From NCBI GenBank assembly GCA_016193285.1, contig JACPSL010000012.1, forward strand, positions 1-64,000: a stretch of 64,000 nucleotides of DNA, given 5' to 3'. Within the stretch, counting starts at the first letter, position 1, and each line of letters starts with the position of its first letter. Shown in pieces: positions 8,664-18,538 of the stretch. The translations under genes and the position numbers were made by a program. Under the pieces are notes generated by a model. That model was not told the origin of the DNA and made no database searches. It worked only from the letters and a program-made list of their open reading frames with translations. This stretch comes from Candidatus Melainabacteria bacterium. Its GTDB lineage: Bacteria; Cyanobacteriota; Vampirovibrionia; 2-02-FULL-35-15.

Positions 8664-10589
8664 CTATTCCCACTCAAGAAAAATTTCACTGTATCCTGGA
8701 TATGCAGGATACTGTAATTCTATTTTACCTGTTGATGTAATCGAAAACGGTTCTTCAAAATTAAGAGCAATCTTATTGACAAGCATTTTATCTAATTTAA
8801 TTCGCCATATCATTTTTTCTGGATGAATAAACTCGTAAGAATTGCTGAATACTTGGTTGTCATCTAAATATGCTCTTAAAGAAAGTTTCCGCCAGCCCTG
8901 AATAGAATTTGGTGCTCTTGTAATCAACCAAATAGATTTAATATGTGCAGGATGCTGTGGAGTTATATTTACAGAAGCAGGTCCAGGACTTCTTGCAGCC
9001 CAGCTTGTTGCAGGATTATTGTCAAAAGCTTTGTTTACATTGAAGTCGCTGTTAAATTCGCTTGAGGAAGTCACGATTAATGGAATGTATAACATTTTTT
9101 CTTTTGCCGACTGCCATGAAGGGGATATTTCGTAAATGATATCTGAAACAGGTTTGAACCATGCCTCAAGTTTTTTAAACTGTCCAGGATCCTGTGTTCT
9201 AAGCCCATCATAACAACCGATTATTCCCAAAGATATTCCTGTTAATATACTCCAGAATGCAGACAAAACAGCAAATGAAGTAACCAACTTATTTGCATTA
9301 ATTTTCTCATAGAAATAAAACCAGACCAAAGAAGCACAAAGTATCAAACACGCAGAAAAGTCCATTACATAACGCCAGGTTACACTGGTAGCAATCAAAA
9401 GAATACCTATATTTAAATAGGCAGGAATCAAAATTATCCAAAATTCAATCTGTTTTAAAATAGTATCCTCTTTTATGAAGCGTTTAATATTCAGCTTCTT
9501 ATCAAAGCAGTAGAAAGCTGGTGCTAAAAAAATCAATAAAATAAAAGGAATCCCTGTAAACATCCCAACTGTTTTTTCAAAGTAGTAAGCCTGTGGAACT
9601 TGAATGAATGTCGGAACAGTATAGTTTATGTGTATAAATGGGAACGCAGAATTTATAATAGGCAACTGAAAAAAATAAAAATAACTATTAGGAATTATAT
9701 TTTCAAAATTGAAGAATTTATCTGTGCTAGTATTTAGAACACATGTAAGCACATAATGTAAACCAAACTCTATGGGGTTTTCAAAACGAAGGAAATTATA
9801 AACAAAAAGAGAAGCAAGGCACATTAAAAAAGGAATTGTTAAATAAGCCCCTAATAAAATTTTTGAATGTTTAGTCAGACTCTGTTCTCCTTTTGTTAAT
9901 TTCCACCAAACTAAAGGTAATAATATTCCAGACAAAATAAATTGTGGTCTACATCCAATTGATAATCCCAAGAATAAACTAGCTAGTATAAAAGTTCTTT
10001 TTGAAGAACACTCCTTGCCTAAGGAACGACACAAAAAATAAAGCGCCCCCGATAAAAAGAAAGCACCTCCTGAGATAGCAACTTCATACATATCAGCACG
10101 CCTGAGATTATATAGAGCCCCATTAGCAAATGCTAATACTAAAACCGATAAAAGCAACATCCATTCCGGGATTCTCTTAAAATACTTATTTTTTAAGTGA
10201 TATATTAAAGCAACAGAGAAGATAAATAAACCAAAGGAAAAAATAAAAACTACAAGACTATCTGGGATTTTATTTCCAAGTAAAATTCTAAGTGGTATAT
10301 AAAGGAATATCAACGGGACAGGACCATGAGATAAATAATACTTTCCCTTATATAATGAAGCATCATGAAGCCTAAGTCCCCAATTATAAGCAGGATTATA
10401 TGGATCTGACAAAGCTAATAGTTCTTTTGGCGGTTCTATCGGTAAATTAATCTTACCTGCAAGAAATGCATCAGTAAGTAAATTATACATAGTATTATGC
10501 TCTCGATCTAATTGAAAGCTATTTGTACCACCTGTTGCATCCCAGAGATAAAAAAGAAAAACAAAAACAATAATATATCGTAATTTCAT
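8664..10589 (-). CDS. GT-C-like membrane protein with C-terminal discoidin-like domain
   Basis: 641 residues from the ATG at 10589. A TTG 21 nt upstream would add MVGDIIF, but neither has a clear ribosome site, and MKLRYIIVFVFLFYLWDATG reads as a natural first helix. About eleven membrane segments span residues 1-470. The first loop holds LDREHNTMYNLLTDAF and YLSHGPVPLIFLY, as in mannosyltransferase-like GT-C proteins. The last 140 residues (NVNKAFDNNPATSWAARSPG and following strands) match the pattern of a F5/8 type C (discoidin) carbohydrate-binding domain. It converges with the fusion gene, leaving only 4 nt between the stops. Confidence 0.75.
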   Translation of the reverse strand: MKLRYIIVFVFLFYLWDATGGTNSFQLDREHNTMYNLLTDAFLAGKINLPIEPPKELLALSDPYNPAYNWGLRLHDASLYKGKYYLSHGPVPLIFLYIPLRILLGNKIPDSLVVFIFSFGLFIFSVALIYHLKNKYFKRIPEWMLLLSVLVLAFANGALYNLRRADMYEVAISGGAFFLSGALYFLCRSLGKECSSKRTFILASLFLGLSIGCRPQFILSGILLPLVWWKLTKGEQSLTKHSKILLGAYLTIPFLMCLASLFVYNFLRFENPIEFGLHYVLTCVLNTSTDKFFNFENIIPNSYFYFFQLPIINSAFPFIHINYTVPTFIQVPQAYYFEKTVGMFTGIPFILLIFLAPAFYCFDKKLNIKRFIKEDTILKQIEFWIILIPAYLNIGILLIATSVTWRYVMDFSACLILCASLVWFYFYEKINANKLVTSFAVLSAFWSILTGISLGIIGCYDGLRTQDPGQFKKLEAWFKPVSDIIYEISPSWQSAKEKMLYIPLIVTSSSEFNSDFNVNKAFDNNPATSWAARSPGPASVNITPQHPAHIKSIWLITRAPNSIQGWRKLSLRAYLDDNQVFSNSYEFIHPEKMIWRIKLDKMLVNKIALNFEEPFSITSTGKIELQYPAYPGYSEIFLEWE

Positions 10590-10652
10590 AAAAATAATAT
10601 CGCCAACCAAACTTTTAGTTTAAAAATCACTCAATCTACTCCTGCATTAATA

Positions 10653-11375
10653 TTAATCCTTATATTTTAATAAAAAATTGTTAATTTTTATTCTTAGCAA
10701 ATCGATTGGAGCATCATAAAAACATTTGAATAAACTTATTCTACTTACTCTATTTTCTGGTTCGGGTGATACCTCAATTTGGTTAATTCTCATTTTTAAA
10801 ACTAGAGCCATATACAATAGTTCAATATCAAACATACCACCATTGATCTGCTGTCTTCGTACTAGTTGCATAACCGCTTCTTTCTTAAAAGCTTTGAACC
10901 CACACTGTGTATCATAAAAAAAAGTAGAATTAAAAATCAATATTCTCTGAAGCAGAAACAAACATATTGAAAGAATATATCTGAGAGGACTTCTACCTTT
11001 CCTATTTAACAACCTTTTTCCTATCACAATATCATAATTGTTATTTATAATCTCACTTATGAAAACATCAATTTGTACGAGAGGGATTAACATATCTGCA
11101 TCTAAATAAAATACAATGTCTCCAGTAGATTCTAGAATACCTACCTTTACAGCGGCCCCTTTTCCATTTCTTGCTCCTTGAATAATCTTGAGATTTGCAA
11201 TCTCATTTTGCTTTATATACCTATTTATTAAATTAAAGGTGTCATCTGTACTATCATCAACAATAATAATTTCATAGTTATATTTCTCGACCCAGGACAA
11301 GAGTTTTTTAATAGATTGGAGAATATTTTCTCCTTCATTATAGGTAGGTACTATAAATGAAACTTTTTTATTCAT
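10653..11375 (-). CDS. GT2 glycosyltransferase, polyprenyl-phosphate sugar transferase type
   Basis: 240 residues, GT-A fold only. Motifs: FIVPTYNEGENI, IIVDDSTDDT, the metal-binding VFYLDADMLIP, VIGKRLL and DTQCGFKAFKKEAV. It parallels the GT2 at 3283-4029 and likely charges a polyprenyl phosphate for a neighbouring GT-C enzyme (inference). Its ATG overlaps the stop of the methyltransferase gene (ATGA at 11372-11375), so the pair is translationally coupled. Confidence 0.87.
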   Translation of the reverse strand: MNKKVSFIVPTYNEGENILQSIKKLLSWVEKYNYEIIIVDDSTDDTFNLINRYIKQNEIANLKIIQGARNGKGAAVKVGILESTGDIVFYLDADMLIPLVQIDVFISEIINNNYDIVIGKRLLNRKGRSPLRYILSICLFLLQRILIFNSTFFYDTQCGFKAFKKEAVMQLVRRQQINGGMFDIELLYMALVLKMRINQIEVSPEPENRVSRISLFKCFYDAPIDLLRIKINNFLLKYKD

Positions 11376-12073
11376 CTAGGTTTACAAATTCCAATATTGT
11401 ATATGTTCAAGTTGATAACTCTGATATTAAATGGCAAAAACACTTCTTTTGATAAATTAAAAAAATTCTTTAACTCGCTTGTTATACTTTTATACTCATT
11501 TATATGTTCTTCTTTACCAAGCCATTTCATGTAATCTAGATTTTTAAACTTAGTATTCATATACCTTTCAGTAGTCAGTTGCCTGCCTAAGTTGATCAAA
11601 AAAGATGAATCTAAGGGTATTATATAAAGAAAAATCCCATCTTCTTGCAGATACTTTAATACGTTACGAAATATAATTTGTAAATGTTCATTGGAAAAAT
11701 GTTCCAATGCCTGAATAGCTGTGACAACATTATATTTTTTCTCTAAATTCCAGTCAGCATCTAAAACACTCTTATGAATAAAGCTATGCTTGTTATAGTT
11801 TTGTCTTGCTTCATTTATGAAATTTATATTATGATCTATTCCAGTATAAATTTCAAAATCGTTTAGAAAATCACAATTATGTCCAAGCCCGCAACATAAA
11901 TCTAGAATATCAATTTTTTCTTTTTTTGATTTCTTTCTGTACTTTTCCTTCAAATCCTTTATTGTCCAATGCCCCCAGTTTGACATGAATGAAGTAAGGG
12001 GGTTTTTATAGATATATTTTTGGATTTCTTCTCTTATTTCATTACTGTAGACTTCATAAAAAAGATTATTCAT
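11372..12073 (-). CDS. class I SAM-dependent methyltransferase
   Basis: 233 residues. The SAM-binding motif I is ILDLCCGLGHNCDFL near residue 57, motif II is TGIDHNINFI, and AIQALEHFSNEHLQ followed by LKYLQEDGIFLYIIP gives the later core strands of the Rossmann-type fold. No membrane segment. Located between the FG-GAP genes and a GT2, it probably modifies a sugar or glycan (inference from context). The substrate is not deducible. Confidence 0.8.
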   Translation of the reverse strand: MNNLFYEVYSNEIREEIQKYIYKNPLTSFMSNWGHWTIKDLKEKYRKKSKKEKIDILDLCCGLGHNCDFLNDFEIYTGIDHNINFINEARQNYNKHSFIHKSVLDADWNLEKKYNVVTAIQALEHFSNEHLQIIFRNVLKYLQEDGIFLYIIPLDSSFLINLGRQLTTERYMNTKFKNLDYMKWLGKEEHINEYKSITSELKNFFNLSKEVFLPFNIRVINLNIYNIGICKPR

Positions 12074-12113
12074 AGTTATAGTTTATTTGCTTTAGTAATT
12101 ATTGTTATGTTTC

Positions 12114-14099
12114 TTATTTATTTATAGAGTAATAAAAACCAGGACAATTTACCAATTTTATACTCTTTGAAACAAATAAATTATCACTCGCCAACTTTGC
12201 TAGTTTCCAATTCTTAGAAGAAAAACCTGCATTTATAGTTCCACTGGCAGTGTCAAGAAATACGATATCTGATTTCAAATCACCATCTATATCAGCTGTA
12301 AATGAATACCCATTTATCCCATTTCTAAAATGATAAGGATATATTTTACCATCAGAACTAGAGGAATAAATGAACTCATTATTATATGGATCTAAAATAG
12401 CAGGATCAACTTGCATATCACCATCAAAATCACTGCTTAACGGGGTTATAAATACTGCATTGTGAGACTTATTTTCTTGAAGAGCTACTTCAATTTCTTT
12501 TAGATTTGAAGATTTTACAATAACATATAGAACTTTATCTGGGTTAAAAACACAAAAATCATCAATTCCATCACCATCATAATCATTAATCTGTGGTATT
12601 CCGTTATTCCCGGCTATTGGAGTTAGCATAATTATTTGAATGTTTTCAGGAGATGATATACCGAGGTAACGTATGTAAAAAGTCTGATTGCTTGCTCTAT
12701 AAGCACCTAAATCCTGGATAGAGTCATTATTAAAATTACCAACCACAGGTTTATCATTTTTATTGCCAACCTGAATAGCAAATTTATATCCTAATCTACT
12801 TGAATCGCACAAAAAAACACCTGTATTAATTGACCAGAGGCAATTATCAAGAACGTAATCACCATCTGTATCAAAAACAAAAGGTATGTAGTTATCCATC
12901 TGATTTAACTTTAAGAGTTTCTTTTCTCGACAATCATTTTTATATAACCTTTGAGCTTTTAATAATTTTTCAAATTTGCAATAAATTATATTTCCATGAT
13001 CATAATAAGCCAGCACAGGTCTGTAGTTAAAATTAATCAGAGGACTTGAAATTGAATTATTGTTATAAAGTAGTTTCATTAACAAAAAATTATTGACCGG
13101 AAATGAGTTGGCAATTTGCGGATAGTAATAAATATTTTTTCTTACAGAGTTATGGAGCAAGTTGAATGTTAATAACCTTTTTGAGGAACTACTCCAAAAA
13201 GCAAGTTCGCTTGCTCCATCACCATCATAATCTGATGAAACAGGGAAATAATCATCTTTTAAACTAAGCTCTTTTTGGATAACCTCAATAGTTTTATCTG
13301 ATAATAATTCCCCACTTGAACTAAATAATAATAAAACTTTATTGTTTGTGTGTTCCCATACACACACATCAGCTTTACCATCTTGATCATAATCTGCAGG
13401 AATTGGCAGGAAATTTTTACCGCCCAATTTTTTTCTAGCCAGAGTGCCATCTCTTGACGATTTAATATTCCAGAAACCATCTTTGGAACTGTAAACAGCA
13501 AAATCAGCTTGCCCATCTCCATCATAATCCTTCGGCACTGGAATATTCTGCCCCATACCCAATTTAACTTTTATAAAAAGATTATTTGAACTTAATATCC
13601 CTTGAAAAGTATTATCTCTGGTTCTATAAAATATGAGATCGAATTTCCCATCACCATCATAATCACTTGGTAAAGGAATATCTTTATATTGACCTAACTT
13701 GGTAACATTTGCATTAGGATTGTTTCCATTTTTTATGTGCCATTCACCTTCTCCTTTAAGGTTAGTTCGATATACGCCGAAATCAAGAATAGAATCACCA
13801 TCAAAATATCCTACAAATGGAATATCACCTACTGTGCCCAAATTAAATTTGGAGTGTTTTATGTCCGATGAAGTTATTGTTTCAAAGAAGCAAGGTTCCA
13901 AAAATTTATTGAATCCTGACATTGAGGATGTATTCCAAAATATAAAATCAGATTTTCCATCCTTGTTTATATCAAGCAGATTGTTTATTTTTTGACATGG
14001 AGTTTTTATAGAAAATGATGATTGAAAATCTGGATTCTTTGTACACCCTGACAAAAACATAAAGACAAAAATTTGTAAAATGATAATTCTAGAAATCAT
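12114..14099 (-). CDS. large FG-GAP/VCBS repeat lipoprotein
   Basis: 661 residues from the ATG at 14099. An earlier ATG (14186) would overlap the upstream gene by 77 nt, whereas this start follows that stop by 10 nt and gives a clean lipoprotein signal (MISRIIILQIFVFMFLSGC, lipobox LSGC). At least eleven FG-GAP units follow, e.g. DYDGDGKFDLIFYR, DYDGDGQADFAVY, DYDQDGKADVCVW, DYDGDGIDDFCVF and DIDGDLKSDIVFL, with a degenerate stretch near the middle. That number suggests two propellers. The protein should sit on the cell surface or outer membrane. In tandem with another FG-GAP gene at 14110. Confidence 0.85.
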   Translation of the reverse strand: MISRIIILQIFVFMFLSGCTKNPDFQSSFSIKTPCQKINNLLDINKDGKSDFIFWNTSSMSGFNKFLEPCFFETITSSDIKHSKFNLGTVGDIPFVGYFDGDSILDFGVYRTNLKGEGEWHIKNGNNPNANVTKLGQYKDIPLPSDYDGDGKFDLIFYRTRDNTFQGILSSNNLFIKVKLGMGQNIPVPKDYDGDGQADFAVYSSKDGFWNIKSSRDGTLARKKLGGKNFLPIPADYDQDGKADVCVWEHTNNKVLLLFSSSGELLSDKTIEVIQKELSLKDDYFPVSSDYDGDGASELAFWSSSSKRLLTFNLLHNSVRKNIYYYPQIANSFPVNNFLLMKLLYNNNSISSPLINFNYRPVLAYYDHGNIIYCKFEKLLKAQRLYKNDCREKKLLKLNQMDNYIPFVFDTDGDYVLDNCLWSINTGVFLCDSSRLGYKFAIQVGNKNDKPVVGNFNNDSIQDLGAYRASNQTFYIRYLGISSPENIQIIMLTPIAGNNGIPQINDYDGDGIDDFCVFNPDKVLYVIVKSSNLKEIEVALQENKSHNAVFITPLSSDFDGDMQVDPAILDPYNNEFIYSSSSDGKIYPYHFRNGINGYSFTADIDGDLKSDIVFLDTASGTINAGFSSKNWKLAKLASDNLFVSKSIKLVNCPGFYYSINK

Positions 14100-14109
14100 G
14101 CAATTTCTT

Positions 14110-15618
14110 TTATTCAAGACAAACCTCATCATATTTATAGTTCTTGCTAGATTGAAAAAGACTGCAAACAGCAGTAACTGGATCATATAAAATCAAATCA
14201 GCCATAAAATCAGAATCAATATCAGAAACAAAGGGTATTCCATCAACTTTTTCATTTAAAGGGAAAGAAATATTTTTATTTAAAGCTGAAGAAGAGTAAC
14301 TGAATGCTTTATTAGCTGGATTTATAAATCCAAGCTCACATTTGCCATCCCCATCAAAATCTCCTACGACAGGTTTACCTTGGTCATTAAAGTGCAAATC
14401 TATTGATTTATTAGTTGATGACAACAAGGTTGAAAAGCTCATGTTATTTAAATTTAACATCCCTTTTTCTTTTATAAAGTCACCATCAAAATCACAAAGT
14501 ATGATTCCTTTGTTAACATTCAACATTCCCTTGTTAACTACAGATCTTAAGTTAGCTAAAGATTTCAAATCCCCATCTTTAGCCACAAATTTTCTCAATA
14601 AAAAGTAATTAACAGGTTCAGAATTTTCAGATACATTCACATTAAATTCTTCATAGTTTATTTCACCTTTTCCAATCTTAAACAAATGAACAGATTTTTG
14701 CTTGTCTTCCCAGAATGCAAGTTCATATTTTTTATCCCTGTCGATATCTAGTAATAACGGAAATATTTTTTTACCTGTTAATTTTTTATAAACTTCAGAT
14801 TCTACCCTATTAGAGGAGCTGTGGATTTTTGATGTAAAAACGATTTTGCATTTATTGTTATTAAAATTCCATACAGCTAAATCAGCCTTTCTGTCACCAT
14901 CATAGTCTGAGGGTATTGGAAGAAAGTTTTTTCCTCCTAGCATTATTTGTTCTATCAATCCTGTCTTTGAAAACTTAATAAGCCATTCCCCACTGGATGG
15001 TCTATATACGGAAAGGTCAATTAAACCATCTCCATCATAATCACTAGGAGTTGGTATGTCCCCTCTTATTCCTACATAATCTTGTAATATTTTATTCATA
15101 TAAGACAAGATTCCATAAAAACCAGCATCTTTTGGTTTATAAACTACAAAATCATAGATTCCATCACCATCGTAATCTCCTGGAACAGGCAAATCACCTA
15201 TTTCACCATATCTGTTAGTGAATGAAACTTTTGTCGAGCCATTAATCAAATTCCATTCATTGCCATTTTCTTTATATCTGTAAATGCCATAATCAATTAT
15301 CCCATCTCCCGAAAAATCTCCACATACCGGCATATCCCCGATCATGCCCAAAGACACTATTTCTTTATTACTTTTATCTTCTATGCTTATAATTTCGAAG
15401 AATGAAACCTTGCCGACAAATTCAGCATCCGATTTTAATGAATTACGAAAATTCCAAAATAAAAGTTCTGATTTATTATTATTTATTTGTGGTTTTAATT
15501 TATCATTGTGTAAAAAAGCTGACTTAAACTCATTAAATAAATTTCTGCAACAAGGAATGCTAAATAACAAAATTATTAAAATTAAAAACAAAATTTCAAT
15601 TCTACGGTTTTTATTCAT
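14110..15618 (-). CDS. FG-GAP/VCBS repeat protein with N-terminal membrane anchor
   Basis: 502 residues from the ATG at 15618, which has TTGGAA just upstream; a TTG six nt earlier is in frame but less likely. An N-terminal hydrophobic helix (about residues 10-25, ending PCC) is not a canonical lipobox. About nine FG-GAP units follow, including DYDGDGIYDFVVYKP, DYDGDGLIDLSVYRP, DYDGDRKADLAVW and DFDGDGKCELGF; one is degraded (FIKEKGML). It is 10 nt upstream of the second FG-GAP gene and likely co-transcribed with it, and divergent from the PTPS-related membrane gene at 15747. Confidence 0.84.
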   Translation of the reverse strand: MNKNRRIEILFLILIILLFSIPCCRNLFNEFKSAFLHNDKLKPQINNNKSELLFWNFRNSLKSDAEFVGKVSFFEIISIEDKSNKEIVSLGMIGDMPVCGDFSGDGIIDYGIYRYKENGNEWNLINGSTKVSFTNRYGEIGDLPVPGDYDGDGIYDFVVYKPKDAGFYGILSYMNKILQDYVGIRGDIPTPSDYDGDGLIDLSVYRPSSGEWLIKFSKTGLIEQIMLGGKNFLPIPSDYDGDRKADLAVWNFNNNKCKIVFTSKIHSSSNRVESEVYKKLTGKKIFPLLLDIDRDKKYELAFWEDKQKSVHLFKIGKGEINYEEFNVNVSENSEPVNYFLLRKFVAKDGDLKSLANLRSVVNKGMLNVNKGIILCDFDGDFIKEKGMLNLNNMSFSTLLSSTNKSIDLHFNDQGKPVVGDFDGDGKCELGFINPANKAFSYSSSALNKNISFPLNEKVDGIPFVSDIDSDFMADLILYDPVTAVCSLFQSSKNYKYDEVCLE

Positions 15619-15746
15619 TTCCAATCTTTTAATATAATGTATTATTAAATACTTGAAAGAGTTTAACTGATATTTGTAAGTATTACCTTCGGAAGCTTAG
15701 TTGATACTTAGTTTATCTTCAATTTGAATTTCAATATTCTGTAAAA

Positions 15747-17432
15747 ATGCCCCCGAATTTAATAACTAAAAAGTTGTCCTTAGCAAAAGTTGCTACCACT
15801 GGATTGATAGTCTTTATATTTTTATATGTTCCTTACCATACTCTCAAACCGTTGTTTCTTTGTGAAACCTGGCATGGCGGTCATGATGGCGGTGGGACGG
15901 TTTTTAATGCATGGAGTATAGTAACAATTCTTCAGGAGAATTTCCATCTACCACTTTGCTGGTTACCAGAAAATTTTGGTTATAAAGGTAACCCTTTTTG
16001 GCAATATTACCAGCCACTTCCTTACCTAGTTATTTACTTGTGCTCTATTTTTGTTTCAGCACTATACAAAACTGATGTTTATCTTTCACTAAAACTAAGC
16101 ACATATCTATCCTTTGTTATATCAGAGCTATGTATGTTTTTCCTGTTAAAAACGATTTTTAAAAATTCACCAAATGCAACTTTAACAAGTATTTTTGGCT
16201 CTCTGATTTATTTATTTGCACCGTATAGATTTATTGACTTATATGCTAGAAGTGCTTATTCAGAGCTTTGGATATTCTCCTGGATACCTCTTTATTTTTT
16301 GGGCTTCTACAAATTGTTTTTTTTAAAGGATAAAACAGGTTGTGTGCAAATTGCGGTTTCGATGTCACTTCTTTTATTAAGTCATTTTATGCCTTCCATT
16401 TTCTTTTTAATTATTCTATACATAGGATTCCTGATTTTTAAAGTGGTTAGAAAAGAACTTGGTAATTTTATAAAAGAAGATCTTGTAATCATAAAATGGT
16501 GTGCGATCTCAAATCTAATCGGGATGTGCATTTCTTCTTTTTATACTTTACCTCTTATCAATTGTAAAAAATATTTGTTTGGTGATATTGCTGGTTTTGA
16601 TGGGATGAGTTTAGAGGCTGTAAAGTACCACATTGTTGTTGCAGTAAATATGTTAAATCCATTGAGCTACAACTATCATTGGCGAGTTGGACAAGTATAT
16701 TTTCTGTCAATATTATTCTTAAATTTTATGCTTCTTAGCAAGAAAAAACTTAGGTTTAGACATCTCCTGTTTTTTTTAAATGTTGTTATATTCATAGCCA
16801 TGTTTTTTATTTGTGGAAATATCCTTTGGGAGCATCTACCACCAATTTTCTATAGTTTGCAATTTCCCTGGCGCCTATTTGTTGTTTACTCATTTTTTGG
16901 TTCTCTTATAATAGCACTTATAGCTAACGAATTTAAACTTACATTGCCAATATTAGTTCTAATATTATCTCTTCATATTTATACAACAAATAGATTTATT
17001 CCAGGCTCTATAGGTCCCGGGTTTGTGTATAACTATTACAATATAGAATCCTGGATTAATGACATTTATAAGAAGCAATTTTCAAGTTTAAATGGTGGCA
17101 GCTTTGCTCATGGTTTTTTACCTAAGACATCGTTTCCTGTACTTTTTAATTTTTCACCTTCACCAGATACAACCGGTGATGAAAATAATCCTACAAACTA
17201 TCTAATTATTAAACCTGGTATAAACATTCTTTCACATAAGAAAAATGCAAGTACTTTTATTTATGAGTTGTTTTTGGAAAAATCTAACTTTATAGTCTTA
17301 AGACAATACTTCTATCCAACATGGAAAGCCTACCTTGATTCAAAAGAGACAGATTTATATTTAACTGATTTAGGTTATATTGGGGTTGATGTTCCAAAAG
17401 GCAAACATATTCTGGAGATTAGATCAAACTAG
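15747..17432 (+). CDS. polytopic membrane protein, PTPS-related/GT-C-like glycosyltransferase
   Basis: 561 residues, about eleven membrane helices. The first periplasmic loop reads TWHGGHDGGGTVFNAW with a second motif FWQYYQPLPYLVIYL, matching the arrangement in the 1347-3206 protein (ADWHIH, then FNYYAPLVYY). A soluble C-terminal domain follows, ending in a strand-rich region (YFYPTWKAYLDSKE...VPKGKHILEI) like the YfhO-type periplasmic domain. Unlike the 1347 protein there is no final helix. Divergently arranged with the two FG-GAP genes; probably part of the same glycan system (inference). Confidence 0.78.
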   Translation: MPPNLITKKLSLAKVATTGLIVFIFLYVPYHTLKPLFLCETWHGGHDGGGTVFNAWSIVTILQENFHLPLCWLPENFGYKGNPFWQYYQPLPYLVIYLCSIFVSALYKTDVYLSLKLSTYLSFVISELCMFFLLKTIFKNSPNATLTSIFGSLIYLFAPYRFIDLYARSAYSELWIFSWIPLYFLGFYKLFFLKDKTGCVQIAVSMSLLLLSHFMPSIFFLIILYIGFLIFKVVRKELGNFIKEDLVIIKWCAISNLIGMCISSFYTLPLINCKKYLFGDIAGFDGMSLEAVKYHIVVAVNMLNPLSYNYHWRVGQVYFLSILFLNFMLLSKKKLRFRHLLFFLNVVIFIAMFFICGNILWEHLPPIFYSLQFPWRLFVVYSFFGSLIIALIANEFKLTLPILVLILSLHIYTTNRFIPGSIGPGFVYNYYNIESWINDIYKKQFSSLNGGSFAHGFLPKTSFPVLFNFSPSPDTTGDENNPTNYLIIKPGINILSHKKNASTFIYELFLEKSNFIVLRQYFYPTWKAYLDSKETDLYLTDLGYIGVDVPKGKHILEIRSN

Positions 17433-17579
17433 TACACCTCATCTTGCTTGCACATTCTCAAAATGGATTAAGCTGCTTTTGAATCTAATTTTTCACAAGT
17501 CGTTGTAGTATAATAAAACAAAAGTGGTTTTTATAGATTTGCGGTTTACAAAAAAATTAGCCCAAACTTTATTCAAAAT

Positions 17580-18452
17580 ATGGAATGTGATCTGTGTAAA
17601 TCTAAAAACCTCAAAACATGTTTTCCATATCATACTTATTCACTTGTTGAATGTAGAAATTGTAAGCTTAGGTTCTTAGATCCATTACCCAGTCCAGATG
17701 AATTAAAGAAACTCTATTCTAGTGATTACTATTTTAGTCCTGACTCAAACTTATATGGTTACTCAAACTATAAGGAGGATGTGAATCTTATAGTCTTAAC
17801 TGCAATACAAAGGTATAATACCTTGCGATTGATTCTTGGAAAGAGCTCGCACTTGAAATTACTGGATACCGGGTGTGCTTACGGATACTACATCGATATA
17901 GCGAGGTTATACGGCTGGGACGTTAGCGGCGTAGAAATAAACGAAGAATGTGTTAAAGAAGCTAAAAATAAACTCAATCTGGATGTCAGGAAAGGGACTC
18001 TTGAAGAGCAGCATTTTCCTGCAGAGACATTTGATGTTGTTACTTGCTGGGATATGATAGAGCATTTATTAAATCCTAGTAATTTCTTGCAACAAGTTAA
18101 CAGAATTCTTAAGCCTGGCGGATACTTCCTTCTTACTACACCTGACGTTGGAAGCATTCCCGCAAAAGTTCTTGGAAAACGTTGGATGGGATATAAGTCT
18201 TATGAACACGTGTATTTCTTTAATAAGAAAACTATCAAGCTATACTTAGAGGCTAATGGGTTTGCCCTTACAAGGTTCCAGTATACCGGCAAATATATCT
18301 CAAAGCAGTTGTTCTTAGATCGTTTAAAGTACTACTCAAAATTTTTAGGTTGGTTAGTATCTTTTCTAAACAACCTTCCTTTAAATGTTTTTTACTTAAA
18401 CCCACTTGACATAATGTTAGTGATAGCTAGAAAAGAAAAATTAGTGCCTTGA
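17580..18452 (+). CDS. zinc-ribbon SAM methyltransferase
   Basis: 290 residues. The N-terminus has two CxxC pairs (CDLCKSK near residue 3 and CRNCKLRF near 26), a zinc-ribbon-like start seen in sugar-modifying methyltransferases of glycan loci. A class I SAM core follows: LLDTGCAYGYYIDIA, GVEINEECV, CWDMIEHLLNP and LKPGGYFLLTTPD. Upstream (17433-17579) there is a TATAAT at about 17511, which may be its promoter. The substrate is unknown. Slightly higher GC around 17870-17950 than the flanks. Confidence 0.82.
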   Translation: MECDLCKSKNLKTCFPYHTYSLVECRNCKLRFLDPLPSPDELKKLYSSDYYFSPDSNLYGYSNYKEDVNLIVLTAIQRYNTLRLILGKSSHLKLLDTGCAYGYYIDIARLYGWDVSGVEINEECVKEAKNKLNLDVRKGTLEEQHFPAETFDVVTCWDMIEHLLNPSNFLQQVNRILKPGGYFLLTTPDVGSIPAKVLGKRWMGYKSYEHVYFFNKKTIKLYLEANGFALTRFQYTGKYISKQLFLDRLKYYSKFLGWLVSFLNNLPLNVFYLNPLDIMLVIARKEKLVP

Positions 18453-18488
18453 AATTATTTTGAAGCTATTTGGAATGTGAGTTAAATC

Positions 18489-18516
18489 AAATTAAATTAT
18501 CAGCATAATTTAATTT
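18489..18516. terminator. AT-rich hairpin between convergent genes
   Basis: Perfect 11-bp arms AAATTAAATTA/TAATTTAATTT around a TCAGCA-type loop, lying between the stops of the methyltransferase (18452) and hddA (18539). The position fits a bidirectional terminator, though the stem is weak and the T-rich run is only moderate. Confidence 0.45.
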
Positions 18517-18538
18517 CTTATTTTATCTCTTGCTGTAC

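Noticed and set aside
12830-13995. Open frames antisense or out of frame to FG-GAP genes
   Set aside because: They arise from the repetitive GAT/TCC codons of calcium loops and have no start signals or recognisable protein features.
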